Positions 41,663 to 52,447 of a stretch of DNA of 61,055 bases are shown piece by piece. The DNA is from an uncultured Collinsella sp. (GTDB lineage: Bacteria > Actinomycetota > Coriobacteriia > Coriobacteriales > Coriobacteriaceae). Made by a program: the position numbers and the translations under genes. Under the pieces are notes generated by a model. The model was not told the origin of the DNA. It worked only from the letters and a program-made list of their open reading frames with translations, and did not search any database. Within the stretch, counting starts at the first letter, position 1; each line of letters begins with the position of its first letter. The stretch covers positions 1 to 61,055 of the forward strand of contig CAAERJ010000061.1 in the NCBI GenBank assembly GCA_900758375.1. The letters are read 5' to 3'.

Positions 41663-44600
41663 CTAGTTGGTTTTCGTCTCGTGCCGAATGCCCTCGGTGT
41701 TGATGCGCGCTAGCGTGTACGTCACGTAGTCGGAGTGCGAATAGCCATCAAGGTTGCTAACGTTGACCGGTGTGTCGTCGACAACGTTGCCGGTCATAAT
41801 ATTGGCCGTAAGCACCAAGCGGTAGTTTGCGTAAGTTTGGTTCTCACCCTCAACATTCGTATTCACTTTAACGCGGAAGGCATGCTTAAAGGCAAGGCTG
41901 TTGCCGTCGCGCGTGAGGAACGCGCCGTTGGTCTTGGTGTCGGTGAACACATAGCTGTTGCCGTCGGCGGATGCCGCACCCGTGCCTAGGTAATCGCTGC
42001 CGAGCACCGTAATGTAGTTCGAGATATCGCCGACCGGAGCATAGCCGCCATCATCTTGCCGCTGCTCCAGGCTCAGCGTGTAGGTCACCGTGTTTGCGGC
42101 GTCGATCTTAGCCTCGGCGCCCGTGAGCTTGCTCAGGTCGTAGGTACCCACCAGAGCGATCTCGCCGTCAGCGGACTTGAGGTCATCGATGTTGATGCCC
42201 AACTGGGATTTCTTAGACGCCTCGAGCGCGATGGTCGATGAGCCCACATCCATACGGTAGTAGCCGGCGCCGCCATCGTTGTATGCCGAGTTGCTACTGG
42301 TGCTGAGCGTGTCGGCATGCGTGGAAAGGTACGCGCGGTAGTTGGGTTTGGTGTAGCGGTCGGTGCCGCTGTTCTGCGAGGCCACGATACCCGCCTGGCA
42401 GGCAGGCTCCGTCATGGTGAGCGCGGCCCTCATGGTAACGGTGAAGGCGTTGACATGGTTCTTGGCGATCTCGCGCAGGCCCGACATATCGATGGGATTA
42501 CCCTCAGCATCGGCAAGCACCAGTGACATGTCGCCACCGTTCGCAGTCCAACTAAGGCCCGACACCACTGGGGTCTCCTTCGTGCCGGCCAGATTCCAAC
42601 CCGACCCGCCCCAGGTGTAGTAGTTATCACCCACCTTAACGTAGAACTCATACGTGCCCTGCGTGCCCGTGGGGTATCCTACCGAGCCCGCGATGACGCC
42701 ATCGTGATAGGTGACAAGCGACGAATCGAGCTGATAATACAGCGCGTCAGAGCTCGTGTATTGCTGGCTCGAGTCAAACGTCACGGTGTCGCTCACGTTC
42801 ATGGAAAGCGAATAGGTGGCTTCCTTGAGCTCCATCCGGTTGATGCTGTCCCTGTTGTCGACGAGGTTACGCTTGTTGTCAACGAGGCTGTGCGTGTAGT
42901 TTGATGCCACGCTGTAGGTCGAGGGCGTATTCTGGTGCCCATCCTCGGCAGCCTTGCCGTCGGCTGCTTTCTTGCCTCGCAGCAGGTAGTTGATGTGCTC
43001 GTTGAGGCTCGTGTCCACCGTGGTGGCGGTGTAGCCGTTGACGCCCGCGGACCCCGCCGGCGTGCGCACCACCAAGTAGAAGTTTTCGCTCTTGGGCTCT
43101 TCCTTATCAACGGAGAGGGTATAGAACGTGCCCGTCGCGTCGGAAGAAGTGCGCGCGCGGTAGTACGCGCCATCGACCTTGGCGCCAGCCATCTTCGCGA
43201 GTTCGGCCTGGCTCTTGTCCTTGACCTCGTCATCGGCGAGCTTGACCCAAGCGCCGTCCTTGTCCTCCTTGGCCTCATCGGCCTTCACGCCCACGATTTC
43301 GCTCAGCCACGGTTCGGTGTAGTAAGCCTTGTTGCCAGCGTCCACAAACTCGGTGAGCTTGACTGACGTCGCGCCACCCGTGCCCACCGTGTAGTGATAT
43401 TCGCGGCTGTTGTTGGCCGTGTCCACGAGTGTGAGCTGTGTACCCTCGGGCAGCGTGGCACCGAAGGTAATGCTCTTGTTGAGCGGACCCATAGAGCCGC
43501 CGGCTTCGAGCAGCGTGTTCCAGCCGTAATCGACCGGCTTGCCCCGAGCGCTGCCATAGGTCCAGGTAAGGTAGCCGGTCATGGTGTCGCCGCTGCTCAC
43601 AAGTACGTGCTTGTCGTATTTTGTCGCATAGTCGGCAGCCTTGAAGCTCGCACCTTCGGAGTAGGTGGCGGTAAAGTCGATCTCGAGCATGCGCTTGACG
43701 ATGATGGGTACCTGTACACGGTAGCTCTGGCCGGCCTCGCTAAAGGTGACCGTAAGCAGCGTGAAGCGCCCCTGCTCATTGTCCCAGTCGGTGCTCGCGC
43801 GGAATGCCATAGAGCTCGTGCCATTGTTGAGCACCTTGAGCGTGGGCGCTTGCGAGGCGGCTACGTCCTTGACGAAGGTGCCGTTATCGGCGAGCGAGAA
43901 GACCTCGGCGGTGGCGGTCACATGCGCGGTGCTGCCGTTGAGGCGGCGGGCATCGGAGAAGCCGCCATTGGTCACGATGTTCAGGTAGCTCTCCACCGTC
44001 GTGGTATCGTTGCCCGGAATCACGAGCACGGGGAAGTCAGTTTTGGCCTTCTTGTCCGAAGTAATGTTGTTAGCGTTATAGGTGCTACGCGAGCTGTCCG
44101 CGCTATAGGTGCTCGTGTTTTGGTATGCGCCGGCATCATTGATGCCGGCGATGTTGGTGTAGGTGTAGCGGCCGGGAACGCGGGCACCCGCTTGGCTTTG
44201 GATGGTCGTCGCGGTGTCAATGGCGGCGCCGTCGCCAAACAGGTAGCGGTCGGTGGTGTCGCCGTCGGAGGCACGCACCGCCAGCGTGCTCACGGGCCTC
44301 GTGGTCACGTACGGACTCGTTGCCGTGGTAGCAGTATCGCCTGCGCCGTAAAGCGTTTTGTTCTCGTTGGGCGCGGCAGCCGTGCCGTTGTAGTCGCCGA
44401 AGGCAATATAAGTTTTCTCGTTAACAGCAGCCGTATTCGTATTGGTCGTGTAAACCATCGGCGGCAGGTCGCTCGTGGTCTTGCCACTACCGGGCTTTAC
44501 TTCCACGCCCGCTGCGGAAAGGCTGTACTTACCATCCCCCGTGTCAACCTCGCCCAAGAGTACGCCCTGGGTTTTGCCCGCATTGTAGCTATTGCTGTCC

Positions 44601-47600
44601 ATGAGCACGTTTAACAGATGGAACTGGCCGCGCCCGTCGCCCATAATGCCGCCGTTGGACCTTTCGCTAAACGTGGTGTTGGATACCTTTGTGTTGGTAA
44701 CGTCGATGACGACGGATCCGCTGTTACTCGCGTTATTCGCGCCCAGCAGACCGCCGCTCCAGTTACCCTTAATCGTAGCGTTCTCGATCGCGATGTTGTT
44801 GCAGGCTATATTCACATTGCTGAAGAAGTAGCCGATAAGCCCGCCCGAGCATTTGCCGGTGCCGGCGATGCTGACATTCTTGACACTGCAGTCGTCGAAC
44901 CAGTACTTGTTGGGGCTACCGCTACTCGTAACCTCACCAATCAGGCCGCCCGCATTGTAGATGCTATTGTTCGTTCCGGCCTTATCGCCGATGACGGCGT
45001 TCTCGGTGCCGTTTCCGCCATCAATGCGCACGTTGCTCATAGAAATAACGCCGCCACGGGCGCGTCCGACCACGCCGCCGGCGCCCATATGGTCATCGGA
45101 GTTCGACCCGGTGGCTAGCACGTTTACCCCAGAGATGACTGCCGTGCACGACGACTGGGCCGCTGTGGTGGTGCCGATGTTGGTGTTGACCGAGATATCG
45201 CTTCTTTCGACATAGCCGAGCACGCCGCCCACGTAGGGCACTGTCCCTGTGGCAGTTATGGTCGAGTTTTTGCCAACGGTCCTTTCGCTCACCCCTGTGC
45301 CTGCGGTTGTCCACACACCGCACGCCGAGGCGACCGTACCCACATAGCCACCGACATTCTTCTCGCCCGTGACGTTAAGGCCAGTGTATGAGCAGTCATA
45401 GAGATACGCGGGGCCCCACCCGTCCCCGAACTCGACCATATAGGTTCTGTCTTCGCTCGTAGTTCGTCTGGCGCGGCCCGAGCTGCCAAGAAGCCCTCCT
45501 ACGCTCTTTGCGCCCGACACGGTGCAGTTCTTCATCTGCACGTTGCGGTAGATGCCGCACGTGCCGTCGTCGTAGTTGGCCGTTGCACCCGCCAAAAGGC
45601 CGGCACCGGTAAGGTCGTTCGGCGCCTCTCCTGGTTTGGCTTCGCCGTTGGTGTCGATATAGGTGAGCGCTACGTTGCAGTTGCTAAAGGTGAGGTCTTT
45701 GACCTGCGCGCCGTCGTTCGCGGTGACGCTCTGCCCCACATTGGTGGAGGTGAACATCACGGTGCTGAATAGACCACCCACGCCCGAGACCTTATAGTCG
45801 TCGTCGGCGTATTCGACGACGCCGTAGGCGGTGCCTTCGGTACCCACCGTGATGGTGGCGCCGTTACCGTCGATCGTGGCTACGTGCGGCGTAATACGGT
45901 CGCGGTCGGTGCCCGGCTGGTTCGAATTGCAGGCATTGGAATAGTAGCGGCCGTTTAGGCCCACGTACCCCGTGCCGTAGTCGGTCATATCGTAGGTGTC
46001 GCCCTGCTTGAACTCCAAGCTCATGCCGATCGATTTCGACGCGCACACATAGCCCGTTTGGTAGTCGGCAGCGTAGGACGCCACCAGGTAGGGCGAATTT
46101 ACATTGTCATCATGGTCGAGCGGGCCGTGCCACCCCTGCTTGCCGGGGGCCTTCTGGTCGTCGTTTTTGGCGATTTCGAAATCGCCGGCAGCACTCTCAG
46201 GCTTGCCCACATTTGCGTAGTTAGCATTCCGTACCTTGCCATATTCCTTGGTGCCAAACAGGTAGCCGCATATCGCCGGGTCTTGCGAATCGCTGCCCCA
46301 GTAAGCCTTGGAACCGCGGAACACGCCATTATTGGAGTAGTTGGTATGTGCCGCGCCAGCACCCGCACCCGAGCTGATGATGGCCGAGAGCACCAAAAGG
46401 CCCTGGGCGTTTTTCACCATGGTCACAGGAGCCTCGGCGTTAGTGCCGAGGTACTTGTTGTCGGTGCCCGTGGTGGTGACACAGGGGGTTCCTTTTTTTG
46501 TGAGCTCGTTAATCTGGTAGTTAGCGTTACCGTTTTCAACCTTACAGCCCTCGCTAAAGGCATAGCCATCAATCACGCGACCGACGTAGGGATTGTTGTA
46601 GAGATCAAAGTTGCCCTTTCCCAGACCACGAGATTTGTCACCAGTTCCAGCACGCCAGGAAGATTTTCCGCTTTTGTCCATATTGCGGAAAATCACACCG
46701 CCACCCGCAATGGCACCGACGTAGCCACCAATGGGAACAAGATGCGGCTTGTCGCCACCGCCCGTGACGGTAAATCCCGTTGTAGGGTTTTCGGCCGTCG
46801 TCCCATTAACGACCACGCCATCGATAATGTTATCGCCACCAAGGATGCAGCCGACAACGCCACCGAAAAACGCCGTCGGAACGCCGTCGGCATCCTTGGC
46901 AGAATAAGTAATAGTCGCCGACGCGTTCACATAGCGAATATTCAGATCGCGCACCACGCTGCCGTAACTATAGGGAATAAGGCCGCGAAGCGAACCCTCG
47001 TTATTCTCTATCTTGATGGTTGCGTTTTTATTATCACTGCCAAAGTTGCCAACGATGACGCCCCTAAACGGGTTGGCCCTATTTCCAAAACCGCCAAACG
47101 ATGCGCCGTCGAGAGTAATCGTATTGCCCTCAGTAGGCTCGATGCTGTAATACGCGCTCTGCATATAGCGGTGCATGGTTTCGTCGCTCAGCGTCTGCGG
47201 GGAATTGGTCGACGCGTCTCCGGTCTTCTTCTCCCATTTATTATCGGTACCGTTCGCCTGCTTGTAGACGTACGTAACCTCATTGTCGGTCGAGTGATCG
47301 CTGCTGCGGCGAGTGCAGAGCCTACCCTGGTCGGCGACAATGGTGACCTCCCAGCCGTCAAGCGCCGTCATGTTATTAATGTAGTTGGCAATGGCATTCA
47401 TCTCCGCCGCGTTTGTGACGGAATAAGGATCGCCGTAGGTACCACATCCCATTACCAGCTTTGGAATGCGCTGGTTGACTTTAATTTCGTGATACTGGAC
47501 GCCATCCTCGGCGGCTTTTCCCTTGTAAACATAAGGAAGGTAGTCACCGAACCAAGGCCTGACGTCACCGTCCTTCTTACCATCAACCGTCACATAGCCG

Positions 47601-50600
47601 CTCACGGCACCATACGTCGCTTCGTCGTAATACCAAAGCTGCTTGCCCGGGTACTCCGTACTCCCATCAATCTCGGATCCGTAGGTCACCTTGCCCGCAT
47701 CGGCATCAGCCCTAGTAAAGGTGTAGTCCGCAGAGCCCGTGCCCGTGCTTCCGTAGCCAAAACTCTCCAGCAGGCTCGCATGGGTGAAGATCGTATTGTT
47801 CTCTTGGCTGGGCAAGCTGATTTGCTCAAACTTCGCCGTCACCTGATCGGCCTCACTGCCTACACCAAGCTTTCCGAACAGCGACGTAGCCGCCTTGGTG
47901 CCACTCGTGTACCCAGTAGTCTTGATATTCTTCGCGTTCAGGCTCACGTACTTCTGCATCTCGTTGATGAGCAGAGGCATATAGGCGTTAGCGTCCGTGG
48001 CGCTGTTGGCGCCGTCGACAATCAGATTGTTGAGTGTAAGATCATCAATTGAGATCTTTCTAATCTTGGTGCCATTGCCGTCGCTGGACCCATACACGTA
48101 GCGGCACACGAGCGCGCCCGATGAGCTTCCGCTCGCGCCAATAGCGTCAGTAGAGCTCTTTCCGTCATTGATAACGGGCCCAACGGTACCACCCAAAGTG
48201 ACGTTGCTTACTGTGAGATCGCCGTCTGCCACCGTTTGAAAAAGACCGCAGTGCATGTTCTCGTGCTGGGTGGCATCGGAGTTTAGCTTGTTGCCATTCT
48301 GCTCGGCCTTGATCTTGGAGTAGTAGAAGGTGATGGCCGCATTATTAACCGTCACCTCTCCGATCGGTTGAGTGGGATAGTAGCTGTAGCCGGCCAAATC
48401 GATTGTGCCCGTTATGGTTATGGAATCATCGAGCCCTGTCGTACCATCGGGAACGATTGTCGAACGAATACCGGCGGGAGCATAGCAGAAAGCAGACCAT
48501 AAGAGCAGCTTGTCCGCTGTATCGATTTGACTGCCACTAAAGCCGCCTTCACAATTCTTAGAGGCTATGTCGAGGTTGTAGAAGTAGCGGGTATTGCCGT
48601 TCGTATTCTGGCTTCGACCGAAAGACGAGCGATTATGGTAGCTGTTGTCTTTTGTGGAATCGCCGTCCATGTCCAGCTTGTTTTTCCGTGTGTGTAGCGA
48701 AACGACCGTGTTCCAGTCGGCGTCCATGAGCTTGCTGCCGTTGTTTGGTTTTACACCGCTGCCAACCCATTCATCGAAGGACGTTACGCCCGACGCAACG
48801 ATGGCCCCCTCGCCGGTGGGCACCCTATAGGCGGTATCCCAATAAGCCCTGTCCTCCAAGTACAGGCCTAGGTAGCTCTCGACGCCATATGTCGTCTTAT
48901 CATCCACCTTGCAGCCGCGGCAAACTAGAACGCCGAGCGTCTGAGCGGCGCCTGCATTAATCTTTGTGCCCGAGAGATCGATGGCGTAGTTGTTGATAAT
49001 CCAGTGACCGCTGGCTGCGTATACAAGGCCGCCAAGCTCCTTGGAATCATCCACAGTCGCGATTATAGAAGCGTTGGTCGTTTTCAAAGCATAGGAGTTT
49101 TCACTCTTGTTAATGTTGTCATCTCCGATAGTTACGACCGCGTTGCCCCAGCTATAACCCAAGAGACCGCCCACGCCATTGAGCTTATCGCCGTTCTTTC
49201 CGACTCCCATCTTGAACGAGTTGAACGAAAGGCCCGTAATGTTAACGTCCTTTTTGGCCGAGTTGGCTATTGCCCCATCAGCCCCATAGGTGCTCTGTGC
49301 GATGCAGCCGATAAGACCGCCGACCTGGGCAATCTTGCCGCTGGTGCAATTGCCGGTTTCGATTGATCCGGCGACTTCGAGGCCCGCAACATTGAATGAC
49401 GAGCCATAATCGCCCACATAACCAATGGCGCCGCCAATGCGACTATTGCCGTTAAGCGTTTTAGTTGCAGCGATGGTCGCTTGAGCCCTGCTGTTATCCT
49501 TAAACGCAACCGTAGAAGCCGCCGACACGCTGCCCGCAATACCACCAATGTTCACTTCGTTGCCGAACGTATCATCACACGCGATATTCGTTTTGCACGT
49601 TACGCCAGACAATGGCAGGTTGCCGACGATGGTACCTGCAAGCGACCCGGCATCGATAGCCGAACCGTTATCGAACTTCATGGAACCAGCGATTGTGACG
49701 TTGGAGATGGTTGCGCCGTTGACGGCCGCGAACAAGCCCAAGCGGCCGTGGCGGTAGATTTTGCCGTTGCCGTTGCTCGTGTCATTGTCGTCGAGCACAG
49801 CTTCACCACGCTTGCCGTACGGCTCGCCGACGGCAAGGTTAATTGTGCCGCCACCGTTCAACGTTCCCGAGAAAACTTGCGAGCCGTCTGCACGATCCTG
49901 CGCGAAACCCGTTAGGCCCGTGCCCTTGAGATCAATAGTGCCGTTCACCGTAATGGTCGAGGACTGCAAGCCGTTAAGGTTGTTTTCGGTAACGCCGTCA
50001 ACCATCGAGTAGTAGCCGTTGGTTTGCCAGGTAATCGCCAGCTTTGCGAAATCGTCGATACTTGCCAGCGCAAATGCATCGCCAGTTTTTACGAGCTTAG
50101 AGCTAAAGTTCCACTGGTGCTCTTTGTTGATGGAGATGAGGTCCTCGCTCAACGGGTTGCCCAAGCGAATGACCTGGCCGTAGCTGTACACGTCATCGAT
50201 CTTGACGGGCGTAGAGGGGCGCTTATATTGCCATTTCTTGATATCGCCTGCGGCGGCGCCACTATCGCTTCCGCTACCGGCGGCAAAAATCAGCGAGTTG
50301 AAGTTCTCATAAATCAGCTGCGCGGTGTGATCATTTTCCACGAAGGTGGCATCCGACAGGTCGGTGATACCGCTGAACTTGACGATGCCGAGCCACGACG
50401 ACCCAACGACTCCGGCAAAGCCGCCGTTTGTGCCGCCGATGGTAGCGCCGCTGGCGGTTTTGACCTTCAGGCCACGCACTTCTAGAACGTTGTTTGTGTC
50501 CACGACGCCCACGGCGCCGCCGTATTTGCCATTTGCACTGGCGTAGCCCGAGGTTGAGCATGTCACTGTTGCATCACTGATGACCACGGCGGACACGTTA

Positions 50601-52372
50601 GTACTCCCGCCGCCTTCGCCAAGGTAGCCTACTAGGCCGCCTGCGTAGGTGAGTTTGCCGTTGGAGCCCACGCCGAACGACACCGCAGTATCACCCTGCA
50701 CCGTAAAGGCATGCAGCGCGTCGCCGTTCTTCCTCCCCCACAGCTTGCCCACCAAGCCGCCGTAGTTGCCGTGCTTGTTGTCATCCTTGCCGTTTTGTAG
50801 CGTGCTTGTATACGAACCGCCATTGACGGCCACGTCGCCGTTCGATATGTCGAGTACGCCGAACAGTCCGCCGGCGGAAGGGGCAGCGCTCGTGTTGGAC
50901 ACACTGAGCGCCACGCCCTTGCCAAAGTCGAAGATGCCGCTGTTGATGGTGAATGCGTCGGCAAACGAGGCGTCGCCGATAAGGCCGCCTGCATACGTCC
51001 CGGCAGATGACGATCCAACCGCATGCGCGGGCTTGATGGCGACAGCCTTGCCCGAGGCTTCTTTTCCACTGTTATCCTTGCCCACGGTGAGCGTGAGCTT
51101 AGTCGCCTTACCGATAAGACCGCCCGCCGCGTTTTCGCCTGCGACGCTCAGCGCCGAGACATCGATGCCAGTTGGCAGGGCGACGGTGGCACCCTCCCGC
51201 GCCTCGCCGATAAGACCCCCCGCGTTGGCGTCAGCGGCTAACGCGTTGATGGTGGGCGTGCCGTTGAGGTTGTCCGGCAGGGTAAGGCCCGCAAGCGTAA
51301 GCGATGCTCCTTCGGCAAGGGTGTTCGCAAGCAAGCCCATGTTGCCTGCGCTCGATTGCATATCGACTGCCAGGGGGCTGTTCGCGCTTGTCGTATAGGT
51401 GGCGTTAAGCGTGAGCGCGCCCGTGACCTCGCCCACAAGCGGCGAGGTTAGCTTGCAGATGTCCTTTTCGGCATCGCTCTTGGGCGTGCCCACGGTAACG
51501 GTGGCAGCAAGCGTCTTGTCCGCGCCCGTGACCTTTGCGGCCACGATGGGCTGGGCATCGGTACCCTTCCAGGTGAGCTTTACGGTGCTGTTGGCGTCGC
51601 TGAGCTCGATGTTGTTGAAGAGCGTCTTGTTGGCGGTAAGGGACCTGCCGCCCAGGTCGAGCGTACCTTTGAAAGGGTAGGCATCGCTGCCGAAGCCCTG
51701 GAACGTGAGGCTACCCAGGCCGTCCACGATCTCCGCGCCGCACACGTCGAAGTCGATGCCGGTCGAGCCACCTTTGGAGATGTTCGCGTTCTGGTAGATG
51801 GCGGGATCGGTGTTGGAGATGGCGATAAGGTCGGCGTTGGACTCAAAGGTAATGGCCGTGACGGCGCCCAAGTCGTCAGTGATGACATTGCCGTCACCCA
51901 ACGCGTGCCTGAGAGCCTCGACAGTAGCGATGGGGTAGTTGGCGCCTGCCTGATCAGCAGCATCCGCGTCCGCGTCATCCGCTTGTTCTTCGTCAGCAGC
52001 GCCCTCATCGGTAGCCGCATCATCTTGGGACGCGTCGCCCTCCGTTGGGGTATCGCCGTTAGTGGTTCCATCGGTCGTGGAGTCCTGCGATTCGCCAGCG
52101 TTGGTAGAACCGTCGCCGCCCTCGGTAGCGCCAGCGTCGGCGCCCGGAGTCGTTGCGGCGTCATCAGATGCAGCCTGGTCAGCATCTTGCAGCGCGGTGG
52201 CCACGCCATCCTGTACGGAGCGCGCCGTGTTGCCCGCGGCGCGCGCGGCGGAGACGGATGCCTCCATAACGGCGTCGAGCTCTTGTGCGAACACCTCTGT
52301 GGAGGGCGCGAGCGCCTGGAAAATCATGATCGCAGTCAGGCATGCGGTTGTTATGCGCTTTGCCGTTCTCAT
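41663..52372 (-). CDS. Giant surface protein (3569 aa) with GLUG-like repeats
   Basis: Secreted protein, last gene of a four-gene surface operon. A signal peptide (about 1-29, ending EVFA) is followed by a long acidic linker of D, A, T, G (about 50-150). From about 300 to about 2550 the chain repeats a strand-rich pattern marked by GGLIG/GGLVG/GGVVG motifs; I count about two dozen, for example GGLIGKATKL, GGLVGYLGEG, GGLLGYSWG and GGVLGYVERS. These resemble GLUG motifs and suggest a stacked beta-helix. The last third (about 2600-3569) looks like Ig-like or TasA-type beta domains. No LPxTG motif or C-terminal membrane helix is present. Base composition in the middle is less G+C-rich than in neighbours. 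Probable role: adhesin or fibre component. Confidence 0.85.
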   Translation of the reverse strand: MRTAKRITTACLTAIMIFQALAPSTEVFAQELDAVMEASVSAARAAGNTARSVQDGVATALQDADQAASDDAATTPGADAGATEGGDGSTNAGESQDSTTDGTTNGDTPTEGDASQDDAATDEGAADEEQADDADADAADQAGANYPIATVEALRHALGDGNVITDDLGAVTAITFESNADLIAISNTDPAIYQNANISKGGSTGIDFDVCGAEIVDGLGSLTFQGFGSDAYPFKGTLDLGGRSLTANKTLFNNIELSDANSTVKLTWKGTDAQPIVAAKVTGADKTLAATVTVGTPKSDAEKDICKLTSPLVGEVTGALTLNATYTTSANSPLAVDMQSSAGNMGLLANTLAEGASLTLAGLTLPDNLNGTPTINALAADANAGGLIGEAREGATVALPTGIDVSALSVAGENAAGGLIGKATKLTLTVGKDNSGKEASGKAVAIKPAHAVGSSSAGTYAGGLIGDASFADAFTINSGIFDFGKGVALSVSNTSAAPSAGGLFGVLDISNGDVAVNGGSYTSTLQNGKDDNKHGNYGGLVGKLWGRKNGDALHAFTVQGDTAVSFGVGSNGKLTYAGGLVGYLGEGGGSTNVSAVVISDATVTCSTSGYASANGKYGGAVGVVDTNNVLEVRGLKVKTASGATIGGTNGGFAGVVGSSWLGIVKFSGITDLSDATFVENDHTAQLIYENFNSLIFAAGSGSDSGAAAGDIKKWQYKRPSTPVKIDDVYSYGQVIRLGNPLSEDLISINKEHQWNFSSKLVKTGDAFALASIDDFAKLAITWQTNGYYSMVDGVTENNLNGLQSSTITVNGTIDLKGTGLTGFAQDRADGSQVFSGTLNGGGTINLAVGEPYGKRGEAVLDDNDTSNGNGKIYRHGRLGLFAAVNGATISNVTIAGSMKFDNGSAIDAGSLAGTIVGNLPLSGVTCKTNIACDDTFGNEVNIGGIAGSVSAASTVAFKDNSRAQATIAATKTLNGNSRIGGAIGYVGDYGSSFNVAGLEVAGSIETGNCTSGKIAQVGGLIGCIAQSTYGADGAIANSAKKDVNITGLSFNSFKMGVGKNGDKLNGVGGLLGYSWGNAVVTIGDDNINKSENSYALKTTNASIIATVDDSKELGGLVYAASGHWIINNYAIDLSGTKINAGAAQTLGVLVCRGCKVDDKTTYGVESYLGLYLEDRAYWDTAYRVPTGEGAIVASGVTSFDEWVGSGVKPNNGSKLMDADWNTVVSLHTRKNKLDMDGDSTKDNSYHNRSSFGRSQNTNGNTRYFYNLDIASKNCEGGFSGSQIDTADKLLLWSAFCYAPAGIRSTIVPDGTTGLDDSITITGTIDLAGYSYYPTQPIGEVTVNNAAITFYYSKIKAEQNGNKLNSDATQHENMHCGLFQTVADGDLTVSNVTLGGTVGPVINDGKSSTDAIGASGSSSGALVCRYVYGSSDGNGTKIRKISIDDLTLNNLIVDGANSATDANAYMPLLINEMQKYVSLNAKNIKTTGYTSGTKAATSLFGKLGVGSEADQVTAKFEQISLPSQENNTIFTHASLLESFGYGSTGTGSADYTFTRADADAGKVTYGSEIDGSTEYPGKQLWYYDEATYGAVSGYVTVDGKKDGDVRPWFGDYLPYVYKGKAAEDGVQYHEIKVNQRIPKLVMGCGTYGDPYSVTNAAEMNAIANYINNMTALDGWEVTIVADQGRLCTRRSSDHSTDNEVTYVYKQANGTDNKWEKKTGDASTNSPQTLSDETMHRYMQSAYYSIEPTEGNTITLDGASFGGFGNRANPFRGVIVGNFGSDNKNATIKIENNEGSLRGLIPYSYGSVVRDLNIRYVNASATITYSAKDADGVPTAFFGGVVGCILGGDNIIDGVVVNGTTAENPTTGFTVTGGGDKPHLVPIGGYVGAIAGGGVIFRNMDKSGKSSWRAGTGDKSRGLGKGNFDLYNNPYVGRVIDGYAFSEGCKVENGNANYQINELTKKGTPCVTTTGTDNKYLGTNAEAPVTMVKNAQGLLVLSAIISSGAGAGAAHTNYSNNGVFRGSKAYWGSDSQDPAICGYLFGTKEYGKVRNANYANVGKPESAAGDFEIAKNDDQKAPGKQGWHGPLDHDDNVNSPYLVASYAADYQTGYVCASKSIGMSLEFKQGDTYDMTDYGTGYVGLNGRYYSNACNSNQPGTDRDRITPHVATIDGNGATITVGTEGTAYGVVEYADDDYKVSGVGGLFSTVMFTSTNVGQSVTANDGAQVKDLTFSNCNVALTYIDTNGEAKPGEAPNDLTGAGLLAGATANYDDGTCGIYRNVQMKNCTVSGAKSVGGLLGSSGRARRTTSEDRTYMVEFGDGWGPAYLYDCSYTGLNVTGEKNVGGYVGTVASACGVWTTAGTGVSERTVGKNSTITATGTVPYVGGVLGYVERSDISVNTNIGTTTAAQSSCTAVISGVNVLATGSNSDDHMGAGGVVGRARGGVISMSNVRIDGGNGTENAVIGDKAGTNNSIYNAGGLIGEVTSSGSPNKYWFDDCSVKNVSIAGTGKCSGGLIGYFFSNVNIACNNIAIENATIKGNWSGGLLGANNASNSGSVVIDVTNTKVSNTTFSERSNGGIMGDGRGQFHLLNVLMDSNSYNAGKTQGVLLGEVDTGDGKYSLSAAGVEVKPGSGKTTSDLPPMVYTTNTNTAAVNEKTYIAFGDYNGTAAAPNENKTLYGAGDTATTATSPYVTTRPVSTLAVRASDGDTTDRYLFGDGAAIDTATTIQSQAGARVPGRYTYTNIAGINDAGAYQNTSTYSADSSRSTYNANNITSDKKAKTDFPVLVIPGNDTTTVESYLNIVTNGGFSDARRLNGSTAHVTATAEVFSLADNGTFVKDVAASQAPTLKVLNNGTSSMAFRASTDWDNEQGRFTLLTVTFSEAGQSYRVQVPIIVKRMLEIDFTATYSEGASFKAADYATKYDKHVLVSSGDTMTGYLTWTYGSARGKPVDYGWNTLLEAGGSMGPLNKSITFGATLPEGTQLTLVDTANNSREYHYTVGTGGATSVKLTEFVDAGNKAYYTEPWLSEIVGVKADEAKEDKDGAWVKLADDEVKDKSQAELAKMAGAKVDGAYYRARTSSDATGTFYTLSVDKEEPKSENFYLVVRTPAGSAGVNGYTATTVDTSLNEHINYLLRGKKAADGKAAEDGHQNTPSTYSVASNYTHSLVDNKRNLVDNRDSINRMELKEATYSLSMNVSDTVTFDSSQQYTSSDALYYQLDSSLVTYHDGVIAGSVGYPTGTQGTYEFYVKVGDNYYTWGGSGWNLAGTKETPVVSGLSWTANGGDMSLVLADAEGNPIDMSGLREIAKNHVNAFTVTMRAALTMTEPACQAGIVASQNSGTDRYTKPNYRAYLSTHADTLSTSSNSAYNDGGAGYYRMDVGSSTIALEASKKSQLGINIDDLKSADGEIALVGTYDLSKLTGAEAKIDAANTVTYTLSLEQRQDDGGYAPVGDISNYITVLGSDYLGTGAASADGNSYVFTDTKTNGAFLTRDGNSLAFKHAFRVKVNTNVEGENQTYANYRLVLTANIMTGNVVDDTPVNVSNLDGYSHSDYVTYTLARINTEGIRHETKTN

Positions 52373-52447
52373 CTGGTCCTACCTCGTTCTATCTCATGCC
52401 CCGCGCGGGGTCTCAAAATCTATGCTTGCGGATTGCTTCGGCTAGCC